A stretch of 45,682 bases of DNA from Clostridiales bacterium (GCA_017515465.1 JAFWFV010000040.1:1-45682), one strand, 5' to 3'. Shown: positions 25,286 to 34,060, numbered from the stretch's first letter. The notes: generated from the sequence alone by a model not told the origin. A program made the numbers and translations.

Positions 25286-26152
25286 GTGAAGCGACCGTCA
25301 TTTACCATAAAGGACGTATTTACCATTATCGTAATATTTGTGGCGGCCGTCATCATGGCCTTTAATATCAAGTCTTTCGTAAGAACGGCAGGACTCTACC
25401 CGGGCGGTGCCAACGGCCTTACGATCCTCATACAGCACATGTCCGAGACCAGGCTGGGGATCAGCCTGTCCTTTACGGTCGTCAATCTCCTGATCAACAG
25501 CATCCCAATATACATAGGGTTCAGATACGTAGGAAAGAAATTCACGTTCTATTCCCTCCTCATGATCCTCGTATCCGGAATCATTACCGACCTCATCCCC
25601 GGGATCGTCATCACTGAGGACATCCTGCTCATCAGCATATTCGGCGGGCTGATCAACGGTGCAGCGATCAGCATGTGCCTCAGAGCCGGTGCAACATTCG
25701 GCGGAACGGACATCATTGCCATATTCCTGTCGGAACGCAAGGGCGTGGATGCTTTTAGTTACGTTCTCGGATTTAATGCACTTATCCTGGCGGCAGCGGG
25801 AATCCTCTTCGGATGGGATAAAGCCCTGTACTCGATAATCTTCCAGTATGCCTCAACCATGACCATCAGGCTCCTGTACAGGAAGTTTCAGAGATCGACC
25901 CTGTTTATCGTTACAACAAAGCCGAAAGAAGTATCAGATGCCATCTATTCCACTTCCAAACACGGTGCTACGATCCTGGAAGGAGAGGGTTCATTCGGAC
26001 ACTGCGAGAGAAATGTCGTATACTCAGTAGTGGACAGACCGCAGGTTAAACATGTATTAAGGGCCGTAAAGGATGTAGACCCTGCTGCATTCATTAATGA
26101 GATGAGGACTGAAAAACTGGCAGGAAACTTCTATCAGAAACCCGAGGAATAA
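25286..26152 (+). CDS. YitT family membrane protein
   Basis: The 288-residue protein has five to six membrane segments (~10-200) and a C-terminal soluble domain of the DUF2179 type (~205-280). Family stretches include FVRTAGLYPGGANGLTILIQ, GATFGGTDIIAI and the C-terminal HGATILEGEGSF. It starts at GTG, with AAGGAGG eight bases upstream. Transport function is assumed for the family but no substrate is established. It is 16 bases after trpS and probably co-transcribed. Confidence 0.9.
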   Translation: MKRPSFTIKDVFTIIVIFVAAVIMAFNIKSFVRTAGLYPGGANGLTILIQHMSETRLGISLSFTVVNLLINSIPIYIGFRYVGKKFTFYSLLMILVSGIITDLIPGIVITEDILLISIFGGLINGAAISMCLRAGATFGGTDIIAIFLSERKGVDAFSYVLGFNALILAAAGILFGWDKALYSIIFQYASTMTIRLLYRKFQRSTLFIVTTKPKEVSDAIYSTSKHGATILEGEGSFGHCERNVVYSVVDRPQVKHVLRAVKDVDPAAFINEMRTEKLAGNFYQKPEE

Positions 26153-26231
26153 TTTTATATCAGGATGCAACATTTGCGGTATCAGGATTGTATTAACGTC
26201 AGAAACCTTTGAACAACAGGAGGACAAGAAC

Positions 26232-27314
26232 ATGAAGAAACTTAGCAAGATCGCAGCAATACTGCTGGCAGGATCAATGATCTTTTCACTGGCAGCCTGC
26301 AGCAACAAAGCTTCGAGCAGGAACAAATCGGACGTGGCATACGAAAATGCCGGGTATGCAGACGATTACGAGGAATATGCCTACGAAACGACCGTTGCAG
26401 CCATGGATGCCTATGCCGGTGAGAACGGATTCTATGAAGAGGCCAGATCTGATATGTCTAACATACAAACAGAAGATCAGGTATCGACGAACACATATAA
26501 TCCGGCTTCGGCCATGCTGATCAGAAGAGTCAACATGAACGTGGAGACTACGGACTATAACAATGTTACAAATACAGTAACTGCAAAGGTTACAGCCCTC
26601 GGCGGATACGTTGAATCATCAAACGCTTCCGGTACCGGAACGAGGGGAGACCTGAGAAATGTGACATTCGTCATCAGGGTTCCCGTAGACAAACTGGATG
26701 AACTGGTAAACCTCGTAGGATCTTCCTGCACAGTTATCTCATCAAGTGAGAATACAGAAGACGTTACTCTCCAGTACTCTGACATCCAGGCCAGGATCCA
26801 GTCTCTGAGAGTAGAGCAGCAGACACTCATGAACCTCCTGGCAGAGGCAGATTCCCTGGAAGCAATAATCACTCTCCAGAACCGTCTCACGGAAGTCCGC
26901 TACGAGATCGAGGCAAATGAGTCCCGCGGACGCGTCCTCGAGAATCAGTCCAGCTACAGCACGCTGACTCTGGTAGTCCGTGAAGTCCTGGAGGAAACAG
27001 AGCCCGAAGAGGCAAAGAAGCTCACATTCGGTGAGGAGATCTGGGAAGGTCTGAAGCACAGCTTTGAGGACATCAGCGAAGACGGCAGATCATTCGTTAT
27101 CGGATTCGTAGCTGCTCTGCCTTATCTCCTGATCCTGGCCTTCATAGCAGTGATCATCGTTGTGATCATCAAGAGCATCATCAAGAGTGCAAAGAAAAAG
27201 TCAGCAAAGAAGAAGGCAGCAACTGCAGCAGCCGCAGCATCCAGACAGGTAGATACATTGGCTCCCGCTCAGGAAACTCCTGCAGCTGAGGAAGAAAAGA
27301 AAACAGAGGAATAA
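26232..27314 (+). CDS. DUF4349 lipoprotein with C-terminal membrane anchor
   Basis: The 360-residue protein has a lipoprotein signal peptide with lipobox LAAC (lipidated C23). A low-complexity acidic/Tyr region (~30-85) follows. The conserved DUF4349 domain (~92-255) contains a central coiled coil (RIQSLRVEQQTLMNLLAEAD and beyond). A membrane helix lies at about 290-313. The tail is a Lys/Ala-rich cytoplasmic segment ending in acidic residues. The protein is thus tethered at both ends across the outer face of the membrane. Function is unknown for the family. CAGGAGG precedes the ATG. Confidence 0.85.
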   Translation: MKKLSKIAAILLAGSMIFSLAACSNKASSRNKSDVAYENAGYADDYEEYAYETTVAAMDAYAGENGFYEEARSDMSNIQTEDQVSTNTYNPASAMLIRRVNMNVETTDYNNVTNTVTAKVTALGGYVESSNASGTGTRGDLRNVTFVIRVPVDKLDELVNLVGSSCTVISSSENTEDVTLQYSDIQARIQSLRVEQQTLMNLLAEADSLEAIITLQNRLTEVRYEIEANESRGRVLENQSSYSTLTLVVREVLEETEPEEAKKLTFGEEIWEGLKHSFEDISEDGRSFVIGFVAALPYLLILAFIAVIIVVIIKSIIKSAKKKSAKKKAATAAAAASRQVDTLAPAQETPAAEEEKKTEE

Positions 27315-27342
27315 ACCGGATCCTGACATAAATTGTTAATCT

Positions 27343-27378
27343 AAAGCCCCAAATCGCCCAAAGCGTTTTGGGGCCTTT
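27343..27378 (+). terminator. Intrinsic terminator after the DUF4349 gene
   Basis: The stem AAAGCCCCAAA pairs with TTTGGGGCCTTT, with an inner CGC/GCG pairing and a short loop, followed by T-rich sequence. Confidence 0.82.
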
Positions 27379-27399
27379 CAATTCTACACGAACGTTTTA

Positions 27400-27408
27400 T
27401 GTTATTAT
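27400..27408 (+). promoter_or_regulatory. Extended -10 directly before a gene start (leaderless layout)
   Basis: TGTTATTAT ends seven bases before the ATG at 27415. Transcription would start at or next to the start codon. No ribosome binding site is visible. Confidence 0.45.
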
Positions 27409-27414
27409 CTTGCT

Positions 27415-29045
27415 ATGAACGGAGCAATAAGAGCAATCATTCAGACGATCAAAAGACCGGGATACCACATTCTTTCTCTGATCATCTCCCTGCTTTATGG
27501 CGGGAGCCTGTATTATTATGGATCCGGTGTGATCATGATCATAACGGGAATTCTGATGATGTATTCCCTGATCACATTCATATTCATCCCGCTTCTGGAT
27601 AACCTGTCTTTAAAGCTCGATCTATTTGGTGCAAAGAACGGCAAGAGCCGTCTGCTGCCCTATACACTGATCCTGTTCATCATCTGGCTTCCCTTTCTCA
27701 TCATTAAGTATCCCGGCGGCGTCCAGCCGGATACCTGGGAAATGATCTTCCGTTATTACCACGGTATCATGGACGATAAACAATCCGTTTTCTACTCCCT
27801 GATGATCAACCTCTTTGTATTCACGGGAGAGCGGACGGCAAGCGCTGATGCTGGACTTTTTGCCTTCCTTACGCTGCAGCATCTTCTGAACTGCTTCTGC
27901 TTTGCATATGCATTCAGCTTTCTGGATCTTCTGGGAACTAGACCTGCCGTCGATATGCGATTCTTATCCTGACCATACTAAATCCCTATATCATCGGATA
28001 CGTGGGCACTGCTATCAAGGACGTCCCCTTCTCATCCATCCTGCTCCTGATCACCGTCATGCTTGCCGAGCATCATCTTGATCCTGAGAGATTCCACAAG
28101 AGCCCCCTCCGGATCACGGTCCTGATACTGTCAGTGCTGCTTCTGTGCTTTCTCAGGAATAACGGGATATATATCGTCCTCATTACATGCCTGTTCCTCG
28201 TATTCCTTATCAGAAAGAACCGTCCCAACCTGAAGCTCTTCATCTGGCTGCTGTCAGGTGTATTGCTGTTCCTGATGACCAACGCCATCGTATTCAAAGC
28301 ATGTAATGTATATGTACAACCCACAGGATACAGGGAGGCACTGTCCATTCCTTTCCAGCAGACAGCCAGGTATGTGCGTGACCACTCTGATGATATTACA
28401 CCCGAAGAATACGGGATAATCGATGAAAACCTGACGATAGATACCCTGGCCTCCAGATATGATCCCAGGATATCAGATCCGGTCAAGAACGGGTATGAAG
28501 GTGACAAGTCAGGACTCGCCGGCTATTTCAAGGTCTGGGGACAGGAATTCCTGAGACATCCCATGACCTACGTCGATGCCACATGGGAACAGAACAGATC
28601 TCTCCTGCTGCCTTCGGAATCGGCAGAAAACTATGCATTTACCAAGGACTACACAACAGGTTATGAAGGCAATATCTGTTACGTGGGAGGCGGGACCGTG
28701 ATCCCCGGGCTCTTCACATCTCCTGAAGGTCTGCTGGACGCAAAAGAGACCGTCATCAGGATCTGTATCGGGATGCTCTCAGCCCCCGTTATAACCTGTG
28801 TGTGGAACGTTGCATGCAGCATTATCGCCCTTATCATCATCGCGGGAATGTCGCTGATAAAGAAGATCAGGGATGCCTACTATCTGTGTCCTCTCCTGTC
28901 AGTCCTGCTGATCACCATAGCGGGGCCCGTAATAATGGGTCATCCCAGGTACATGTTCCCCGTGATCTTTGCTATGCCGTTTATTATAGTGTATTTCCTG
29001 TATCTCAATTCTCGTTCGGATAAACAAGACGCTTGTCAGTGTTGA
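27415..29045 (+). pseudogene. Frameshifted polytopic membrane protein (glycosyltransferase-like, DUF6020 type)
   Basis: Two frames together make one gene. Residues 1-185 read in the first frame and stop at 27970-27972. A second frame, open from 27942 and continuing to 29045, carries the rest. The true continuation probably reads RYAILILTILNPYIIGYVGT, which joins well to the first part. The total span is one base short of a multiple of three, as expected for a single-base deletion or a sequencing slip. The intact product would have about 543 residues and 10-12 membrane segments, with an extracytoplasmic region before the final helices (YEGNICYVGGG). It resembles lipid-linked-sugar membrane transferases. 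No slippery heptamer for programmed shifting is visible. The 3' end overlaps the next gene tail to tail by 41 bases. Confidence 0.75.
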
Positions 29046-29565
29046 ACCAGTCAGCAACTATCCTGAACATCTTTACGATGCGTCTGCCGGAATCGGTAAT
29101 GGAATATGTGCCGTCGCCGTTATCAACCAGCGTTCCCGTTGCGATCTGTTCGTCGAATCTCTTTTCAAAAGCGCCGTAATCTACAACGTACTTGCTGGTA
29201 AAGATCTCCTGTACGTCCTCTTCGGTAAAGCTCTGATCTGAATTCTCATCCATATAGCTGAGCATGAAGACCGACACGGAACGCTCCACGGTAACGGGGA
29301 TCAGCGTGAACAGGACCATGTTAACACAGCAGAAGATAACGAAGATCATGATTATGTCCCTGATGGAGATGAAATCCCAGAACTTTCTGATGACGCCCAT
29401 GGTAACGGCGGACAGGATGCCGGTTACGATGATAAACACGATGCCCCTGTACATGAGAACTTCCATCCCTGCGAGTATGCCTGTATGGAACAACAGTACA
29501 AACAGCACGGTATAGACGATATAGATCAGAGCATAAAGACCTATAAGTTTCAGTACGTTCTTCAT
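29005..29565 (-). CDS. Membrane protein with winged-helix-like C-terminus
   Basis: The 186-residue protein has about four membrane segments (~5-100). The soluble C-terminus (~105-186) contains DGTYSITDSGRRIVKMF, which looks like the wing and helix of a small winged-helix fold. It follows the large membrane glycosyltransferase-like gene after nine bases, with AGAGGTG as ribosome site, so the two form an operon. I recognise no named family. Confidence 0.7.
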   Translation of the reverse strand: MKNVLKLIGLYALIYIVYTVLFVLLFHTGILAGMEVLMYRGIVFIIVTGILSAVTMGVIRKFWDFISIRDIIMIFVIFCCVNMVLFTLIPVTVERSVSVFMLSYMDENSDQSFTEEDVQEIFTSKYVVDYGAFEKRFDEQIATGTLVDNGDGTYSITDSGRRIVKMFRIVADWFNTDKRLVYPNEN

Positions 29566-29574
29566 TTCACACCT

Positions 29575-31620
29575 CTAATCTGCCCTGCTGAAATCCCATG
29601 TCATGCCCTCATTGGGTCCGGACCAGTCGAGAGTTCCGTAAGGCACCATAAATACTTTATATACTCCGTTTCCGCTGCCGTAAACGTATTCATCATTATA
29701 CACGATAATGAGTTTCTTCTCATCAGTCATATAGAGCTTGAACAGCTGATCAGGACCGTTTGTCCTGTCCCTGAATTCCAGCGTTCCCTCACCTTCTGCC
29801 GTGATGGCAGCGGTAAGGTACCTATCTGTATCTTTGTCCTTGATTAGGGTCTTGTCTCCCTGATTGATGATATAGCAGTCGATAGCGGCATCTCCGTTCG
29901 TGATCGTGTAACTGCCGTCATCGAGGGGATTGTGTGCCTGTCTGAATCCCTCTGACAGATACTCCTGATACATTTCCCTGTCCTGTGCAAACTGCGTCCT
30001 GAGAGATGCAATTCCCACTACCTCAGGCAACAGGAGGGCTGCCGCACATGCAGCCAGTGTGAACCTGAATGACCATGAGATCGTAGAACCGGACAGTTTC
30101 TTCAGGCTCTCCCTGATACCGGAATGCTCCTTGCTCTGATACCATCTGCTGAAAGAGATCCATCCCATGATACAGAGCGGGAACAGGATCACATAATAAG
30201 GGAAACAGTACTGGGATTTTGCCTCCCAGAAAGTATGGAAGATAAATCCGCCGATAAATATCATTGGCAGGATAAGTGCTTCCTCGCTGCCGCTTTCCCG
30301 TTTCCTGATCCATATGTACAGAATGCATCCTGTCCATGTGATCAGCTGGGTGAATGAATAGAATACTGCAACAGGGTATCCGGCACGGGGATCGATAAAG
30401 CTGTTGAACCACAGGGCAGTTCCGTCCTGGGCAACCGATTGAACGGACCAGTAGGATTTATACAGGGGATCTGCCCACTGATGGAGCTGCTTGCGTGTGA
30501 AGAAATTAAGGAAATACGCCGGATCGGATGCCATCTCTCCCAGGATCTGACCGTACACCTCAGAGGAGAACTCTCCGTGGATCTTCTTGTCCCCTCCGGT
30601 CTGTCTGTACGTATCCTCATTAAAACCGTTAAATCCTCCGGCATAGTTGGGGGAATTCTCCTGAACGCCCATCGCCAGATATGACATATAGCTGACTCCT
30701 CCATTGAGAGGAAGACCTGTCATGTTTCTCATTACCGTAAGAGGCACAAAAGATGACAGCCATATGGCAGCGATCAATAACGGGACTGATATGAGCCTGA
30801 TGTATTTCTTAATGCTTAGCGACTTGAATAAACAGTAGATGATAAGCCCCACACCGAATATCATGTGGTTGGATTTGATCAGACAGGACAGGAACATTGC
30901 CGCAACTGAGAGGATTGCGTAAACGGTCTTGTCCTTCTGATAGTGACTGATCATGAGCCTGACAGATAGTACGGCCAGGGCAAGTCCTGCTATGTTTCCG
31001 TATATGAACAGTACATACAGGGTCGTGGGCAGGAACATCATGCCTGCGAAAAGGACAGCGATCTGTCCGGCTCTGCCGAGGCCGGTCTGTTTCCCGATCA
31101 GGGATAATTCGTTATGCAGGAGAACGAGAAAGAGTACGTTGATGATCCTGATCGCCGTATAGCAGTATGTCCCGAAAACAAAGCTCAGCAGATAAGATAT
31201 CAGCGCATATCCGTACTGGTTGGGATATATGTCCATGTACATGGCCGGCATGAACGAATCATAGACTCCGTGCCTCATGCCGTCTACTGCCTGCTGTACA
31301 TAAAGCTGGTCCACTCCCGCCTTGAGCCCGCAAGAAAAGACCAGGACCATGCCGGCAGCTCCTGTCAGTATCAGGACCGCTGCCTTGAGGGGAATAAAAT
31401 GCCTGCGCAGAAATCCAGCCGCCTTCTCCCTGCCGGCAAACATCACCCCTGCAAATGCCAAGGCCAGGACGGCCACGTTGATGATGACGATGTCTCCGCT
31501 GTAGTAATTCAGTTCGAAACGGTCTGCAGAAGTAAAACAGGTGCATACCAGATTAAGCACGAATACATAGACTGCCAAAGCAAAAAAAACGATGGAAATA
31601 ACAGTCCTGTATAGCTTCAT
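29575..31620 (-). CDS. Polytopic membrane glycosyltransferase-like protein with C-terminal beta domain
   Basis: The product has 681 residues from the ATG at 31618-31620. That start is preferred because GGAG lies eight bases upstream; the GTG two codons earlier is only two bases from it. About 12-13 membrane segments span ~1-555. The topology and motifs (such as FWEAKSQYCFPYYVILFP before a late helix) resemble GT39/ArnT-like enzymes that move sugars from polyprenyl carriers. Residues ~565-681 form a soluble beta-rich region with repeated DGxYxI and LFKLYMT strands, possibly a trefoil or lectin-like domain. The exact reaction is unknown. Confidence 0.72.
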   Translation of the reverse strand: MKLYRTVISIVFFALAVYVFVLNLVCTCFTSADRFELNYYSGDIVIINVAVLALAFAGVMFAGREKAAGFLRRHFIPLKAAVLILTGAAGMVLVFSCGLKAGVDQLYVQQAVDGMRHGVYDSFMPAMYMDIYPNQYGYALISYLLSFVFGTYCYTAIRIINVLFLVLLHNELSLIGKQTGLGRAGQIAVLFAGMMFLPTTLYVLFIYGNIAGLALAVLSVRLMISHYQKDKTVYAILSVAAMFLSCLIKSNHMIFGVGLIIYCLFKSLSIKKYIRLISVPLLIAAIWLSSFVPLTVMRNMTGLPLNGGVSYMSYLAMGVQENSPNYAGGFNGFNEDTYRQTGGDKKIHGEFSSEVYGQILGEMASDPAYFLNFFTRKQLHQWADPLYKSYWSVQSVAQDGTALWFNSFIDPRAGYPVAVFYSFTQLITWTGCILYIWIRKRESGSEEALILPMIFIGGFIFHTFWEAKSQYCFPYYVILFPLCIMGWISFSRWYQSKEHSGIRESLKKLSGSTISWSFRFTLAACAAALLLPEVVGIASLRTQFAQDREMYQEYLSEGFRQAHNPLDDGSYTITNGDAAIDCYIINQGDKTLIKDKDTDRYLTAAITAEGEGTLEFRDRTNGPDQLFKLYMTDEKKLIIVYNDEYVYGSGNGVYKVFMVPYGTLDWSGPNEGMTWDFSRAD

Positions 31621-31686
31621 CAACACGTCTCCATAGGAAAATCTGTAGAAATTATAACACGTGTGTCATTATTAGTACTATCTATT

Positions 31687-31695
31687 TGGTACACT
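31687..31695 (+). promoter_or_regulatory. Extended -10 before the Mrr-type nuclease gene (leaderless layout)
   Basis: TGGTACACT ends six bases before the ATG at 31702. No ribosome binding site precedes any of the candidate starts at 31663 (GTG), 31696 or 31702. Confidence 0.4.
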
Positions 31696-31701
31696 ATGGA
31701 T

Positions 31702-32193
31702 ATGAACGGCAAGGACTATGAGAGACAGATCGCAGGATATCTGAGAACACACGGTTTCAGTCGTGTCAGGCTCACCGGTAATTCAGGGGATTACGGTGTG
31801 GATATCGTTGCGCATAAGAGACGCCATAAATACGCAGTCCAGTGCAAGTTCTACAGCAAGCCCGTAGGCGTTGCCGCAGTCCAGCAGGTAGTAGGCGGCA
31901 TGGCTTTCTACGACTGTGATAGGGCGCTGGTTATAACCAACAATACTTTCACCAGGCAGGCCAGGGAACTGGCTGACAGGAACGGGGTCGAACTGATGGA
32001 TAATCTGCGCAGTTCCGGCAGGCTCAGGAATGCTCTCCTGTTCACATTCATCCTGTTGTCATTTGTGCTTCTTCTGTTTACTGAATACAGGGTATTCGCA
32101 TTATGCGGCATTGCCGCCATGCTCTTCATCTTTGCATTTATGAAATATCTGCGCTTTATTGCAGTCAGGGATAAGCATTCCGGAGAAGGATAA
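31702..32193 (+). CDS. Membrane-anchored Mrr-type restriction endonuclease
   Basis: The product has 163 residues from the ATG at 31702. This start is chosen because the conserved domain begins there (MNGKDYERQIAGYL) and the -10 box ends just upstream. The N-terminal ~100 residues are a PD-(D/E)xK nuclease of the Mrr_cat type: GNSGDYGVDI with D34, then VQCK with Q47 and K49. Two membrane helices follow (~110-127 and ~130-149), with a short basic tail. No methyltransferase or specificity gene is nearby. It may guard against incoming or modified DNA at the membrane, but that is inference. Confidence 0.82.
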   Translation: MNGKDYERQIAGYLRTHGFSRVRLTGNSGDYGVDIVAHKRRHKYAVQCKFYSKPVGVAAVQQVVGGMAFYDCDRALVITNNTFTRQARELADRNGVELMDNLRSSGRLRNALLFTFILLSFVLLLFTEYRVFALCGIAAMLFIFAFMKYLRFIAVRDKHSGEG

Positions 32194-32194
32194 C

Positions 32195-32599
32195 TCAATC
32201 CTCCTCAACAAACAGGAAGCAGAGTATTCCGAATATCAGGAGCATTATCGCACCACCCAGGAATACGTAGAAACCATATCCCCTCGTATATACCAGTTCG
32301 ATGGCATTGGCAGGTGCAACGGAAACGAGCTTGTCCTTCCACTGTGCCCATACGATAATGGCACAGGCGTCAGTTATCGCCGTAGCCAGGAAGGTCAATA
32401 CTCTGGTATATCTGATGATCATGATCAGACATGATAAGGCAGCTGCACCGCATATGATCTTTCCGAACAGACCTTCAAACAGGTTCGAAGAAGCTATAGT
32501 ATATCCGTAGTGTGAATACACGAACGGAAGAAAACAACCGGCGATTATGATAATGGCCGCAATGATGTAAAACACTTTAAAGATCTTGCCTGCTTTCAT
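32195..32599 (-). CDS. Small four-span membrane protein
   Basis: This 134-residue hydrophobic protein has helices near 7-27, 45-65, 68-86 and 108-130 and ends in FVEED. GGAGG lies about seven bases upstream. Its stop is two bases from the stop of the Mrr-type gene on the other strand, a tail-to-tail arrangement. I recognise no family. Confidence 0.65.
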   Translation of the reverse strand: MKAGKIFKVFYIIAAIIIIAGCFLPFVYSHYGYTIASSNLFEGLFGKIICGAAALSCLIMIIRYTRVLTFLATAITDACAIIVWAQWKDKLVSVAPANAIELVYTRGYGFYVFLGGAIMLLIFGILCFLFVEED

Positions 32600-32691
32600 A
32601 TTAACCCTCCTGTAAATATTAAACTCCAGCTTAATTTAACTATATAATGCATTACTATTCAATCGGCTTAGATGTCGATTACATAACATTA

Positions 32692-32721
32692 TTGGACTTG
32701 GAGGTGTCTTTGTGATATTAT
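32692..32721 (+). promoter_or_regulatory. Promoter of the tRNA-Ser gene
   Basis: TTGGAC (32692-32697) and TATTAT (32716-32721) are separated by 18 bases. The predicted start is about ten bases before the tRNA. Confidence 0.5.
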
Positions 32722-32737
32722 TATCTCGCTCGGCAAT

Positions 32738-32828
32738 GGAGAAGTACCCAAGAGGCCGAAGGGGAGGCTTTGCTAAAGCTTTAGGCGGGGCAACCTGCGC
32801 GGGGGTTCGAATCCCCCCTTCTCCGCCA
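32738..32828 (+). tRNA. tRNA-Ser (anticodon GCU)
   Basis: The acceptor stem is GGAGAAG/CTTCTCC. The D stem is CCC/GGG. The anticodon stem AGGCT/AGCTT carries the loop TTGCTAA, giving anticodon GCT. A long variable arm, as in class II tRNAs, and the T arm GGGGG-TTCGAAT-CCCCC follow. Discriminator G and an encoded CCA end the gene. It reads AGC and AGU serine codons. No integrase or duplicated tRNA end is seen next to it. Confidence 0.97.
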
Positions 32829-32847
32829 TATCCGGCAAATCAATAAT

Positions 32848-32883
32848 ACGGGAAACCCATAAATTAAGGGTTTCCCGTTTTTT
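32848..32883 (+). terminator. Terminator of the tRNA-Ser gene
   Basis: An 11-bp perfect stem (ACGGGAAACCC / GGGTTTCCCGT) with a 9-base loop and six T residues. Confidence 0.92.
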
Positions 32884-32949
32884 GATCGTTTTGAAAAACA
32901 CGGATTTACGAAAAAGTTACGACAAACTGAAAAAGATGCGCTCAAAGCT

Positions 32950-32985
32950 AACAGCGATCGGATACCGGATCCGGTCGCTGTTTTT
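32950..32985 (+). terminator. Second plus-strand terminator downstream of tRNA-Ser
   Basis: An AACAGCGA/TCGCTGTT stem encloses a partly paired CCGG-rich interior, followed by TTTTT. It points in the plus direction although the next plus-strand gene is metE. It may close a short transcript from 32884 onward, or act as a backup terminator. Confidence 0.75.
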
Positions 32986-33006
32986 GTTTCTTGTATGATT
33001 TAGTTT

Positions 33007-33906
33007 TTACCTGGTCAGATCCCTCAATATCTCAATATACTCCAGCGTCATGTGCGAAGGCCTTATCGATAACGGAAGTATATAACCGATCTCCATGTAA
33101 TCGTCGACTTTGAGGGGTTTGGCGATTATGTTGGGACCGTTGAGTTCCTCGTTGATCACGCCGCTGCATATCGTGTAGCCGTTAAGACCTATGAGCATGT
33201 TAAAAAGCGTCGCGCGGTCTAATACTACGAGTTCTTTATCGCAGTCCACTGTACTTAAGATCTCTTCCGAGAAGTAGAAGGAGTTGTGACTGCCCTGTTC
33301 GTAAGACAGCCTCGGGTAAGGTTTGAGATCATCTAATGTCAGATATTTCTTGTTTGCCAGGGGTGAATTCTTGCCTATGAATACATGGGGCTTTGCCTTG
33401 AACAGAGGAGTAAAGGACAGGTTGTTATCCTTCAAGGTCTTCCTGATAACTTCCTCGTTGAACTTATTCAGATATAAAATGCCTATCTCTGACCGCAGGT
33501 GAGAGACATCGTCAATGATATTAAATGTCTGAGTCTCCCTCATATGGAATTCATATTTGTCCGCACCACTCCTCTTGAGGAGTTCCACAAATGCCTCCAC
33601 CACGAATGAATAGTGCTGTGAGGATACGAAGAATTTAAGCTTGCCGTATCCCTTGCCTGCATAACGCTCTTCGATGAGTTCAGTCTGATCCAGAACCTGC
33701 CTGGCGTAGCCCAGGAATTCCTCTCCCTCAGATGTCAGCTTGATCCCTTTATTCGATCTCGCGAAGAGCGTGATGTTGTATTCCTTCTCCAATTCGTGTA
33801 TGGCAGCAGTAAGGCTCGGCTGCGCAATGAAGAGTTTCTTGGCGGCGTTGGTGATGTTGCCTTCTTCTGCAACGGTTACAACATACAGGAGCTGTTTGAG
33901 TGTCAT
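33007..33906 (-). CDS. LysR-type transcriptional regulator, divergent from metE
   Basis: The 299-residue regulator starts at the ATG 33904-33906, chosen because GAGGAGAG lies about six bases upstream and the helix-turn-helix begins at once (MTLKQLLYVV). The longer frame from 33954 would add 16 residues of no LysR character. An N-terminal winged HTH (1-60) has the typical NITNAAKKLFIAQPSLTAAI segment; a substrate-binding domain (~90-295) follows. The gene is transcribed away from metE, so control of the methionine genes, possibly with homocysteine or a sulfur metabolite as effector, is likely but inferred. Confidence 0.9.
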   Translation of the reverse strand: MTLKQLLYVVTVAEEGNITNAAKKLFIAQPSLTAAIHELEKEYNITLFARSNKGIKLTSEGEEFLGYARQVLDQTELIEERYAGKGYGKLKFFVSSQHYSFVVEAFVELLKRSGADKYEFHMRETQTFNIIDDVSHLRSEIGILYLNKFNEEVIRKTLKDNNLSFTPLFKAKPHVFIGKNSPLANKKYLTLDDLKPYPRLSYEQGSHNSFYFSEEILSTVDCDKELVVLDRATLFNMLIGLNGYTICSGVINEELNGPNIIAKPLKVDDYMEIGYILPLSIRPSHMTLEYIEILRDLTR

Positions 33907-33955
33907 GTAATGCTCTCCTCTGTAAATAGGATTTGCCTCAATTTTACTATGCACG

Positions 33956-33970
33956 ATAGATTTAATCTAT
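33956..33970. promoter_or_regulatory. Palindrome in the lysR-metE gap
   Basis: ATAGAT-TTA-ATCTAT is an interrupted palindrome with a T-N11-A pattern, as in LysR-type binding sites. It lies about 50 bases before the regulator start. Confidence 0.55.
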
Positions 33971-33992
33971 AGCAGGATTAGATTTTACATAT

Positions 33993-34021
33993 TTTACCTA
34001 CCGTTTTGGTAGGCATATACT
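33993..34021 (+). promoter_or_regulatory. metE promoter with an operator palindrome between -35 and -10
   Basis: TTTACC (33993-33998) and TATACT (34016-34021) are separated by 17 bases. The palindrome CCTACC-GTTTT-GGTAGG (33997-34013) fills the spacer. A protein bound there would touch RNA polymerase directly. The leader is only about 30 bases, so no SAM or B12 riboswitch is present. Confidence 0.65.
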
Positions 34022-34060
34022 CGCAATCATTAAAACCGAATGATTTGGAGGGCATAAAAA

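Noticed and set aside
27936..27975. Programmed ribosomal frameshifting in the membrane transferase-like gene
   Set aside because: No slippery heptamer, stimulating stem-loop or internal ribosome site is seen. A mutation or sequencing slip is simpler.
32738..32828. tRNA-Ser as an integration site of a mobile element
   Set aside because: No integrase gene and no repeated tRNA end are visible on either side.
34022..34060. SAM or cobalamin riboswitch before metE
   Set aside because: The predicted leader is about 30 bases, far too short.
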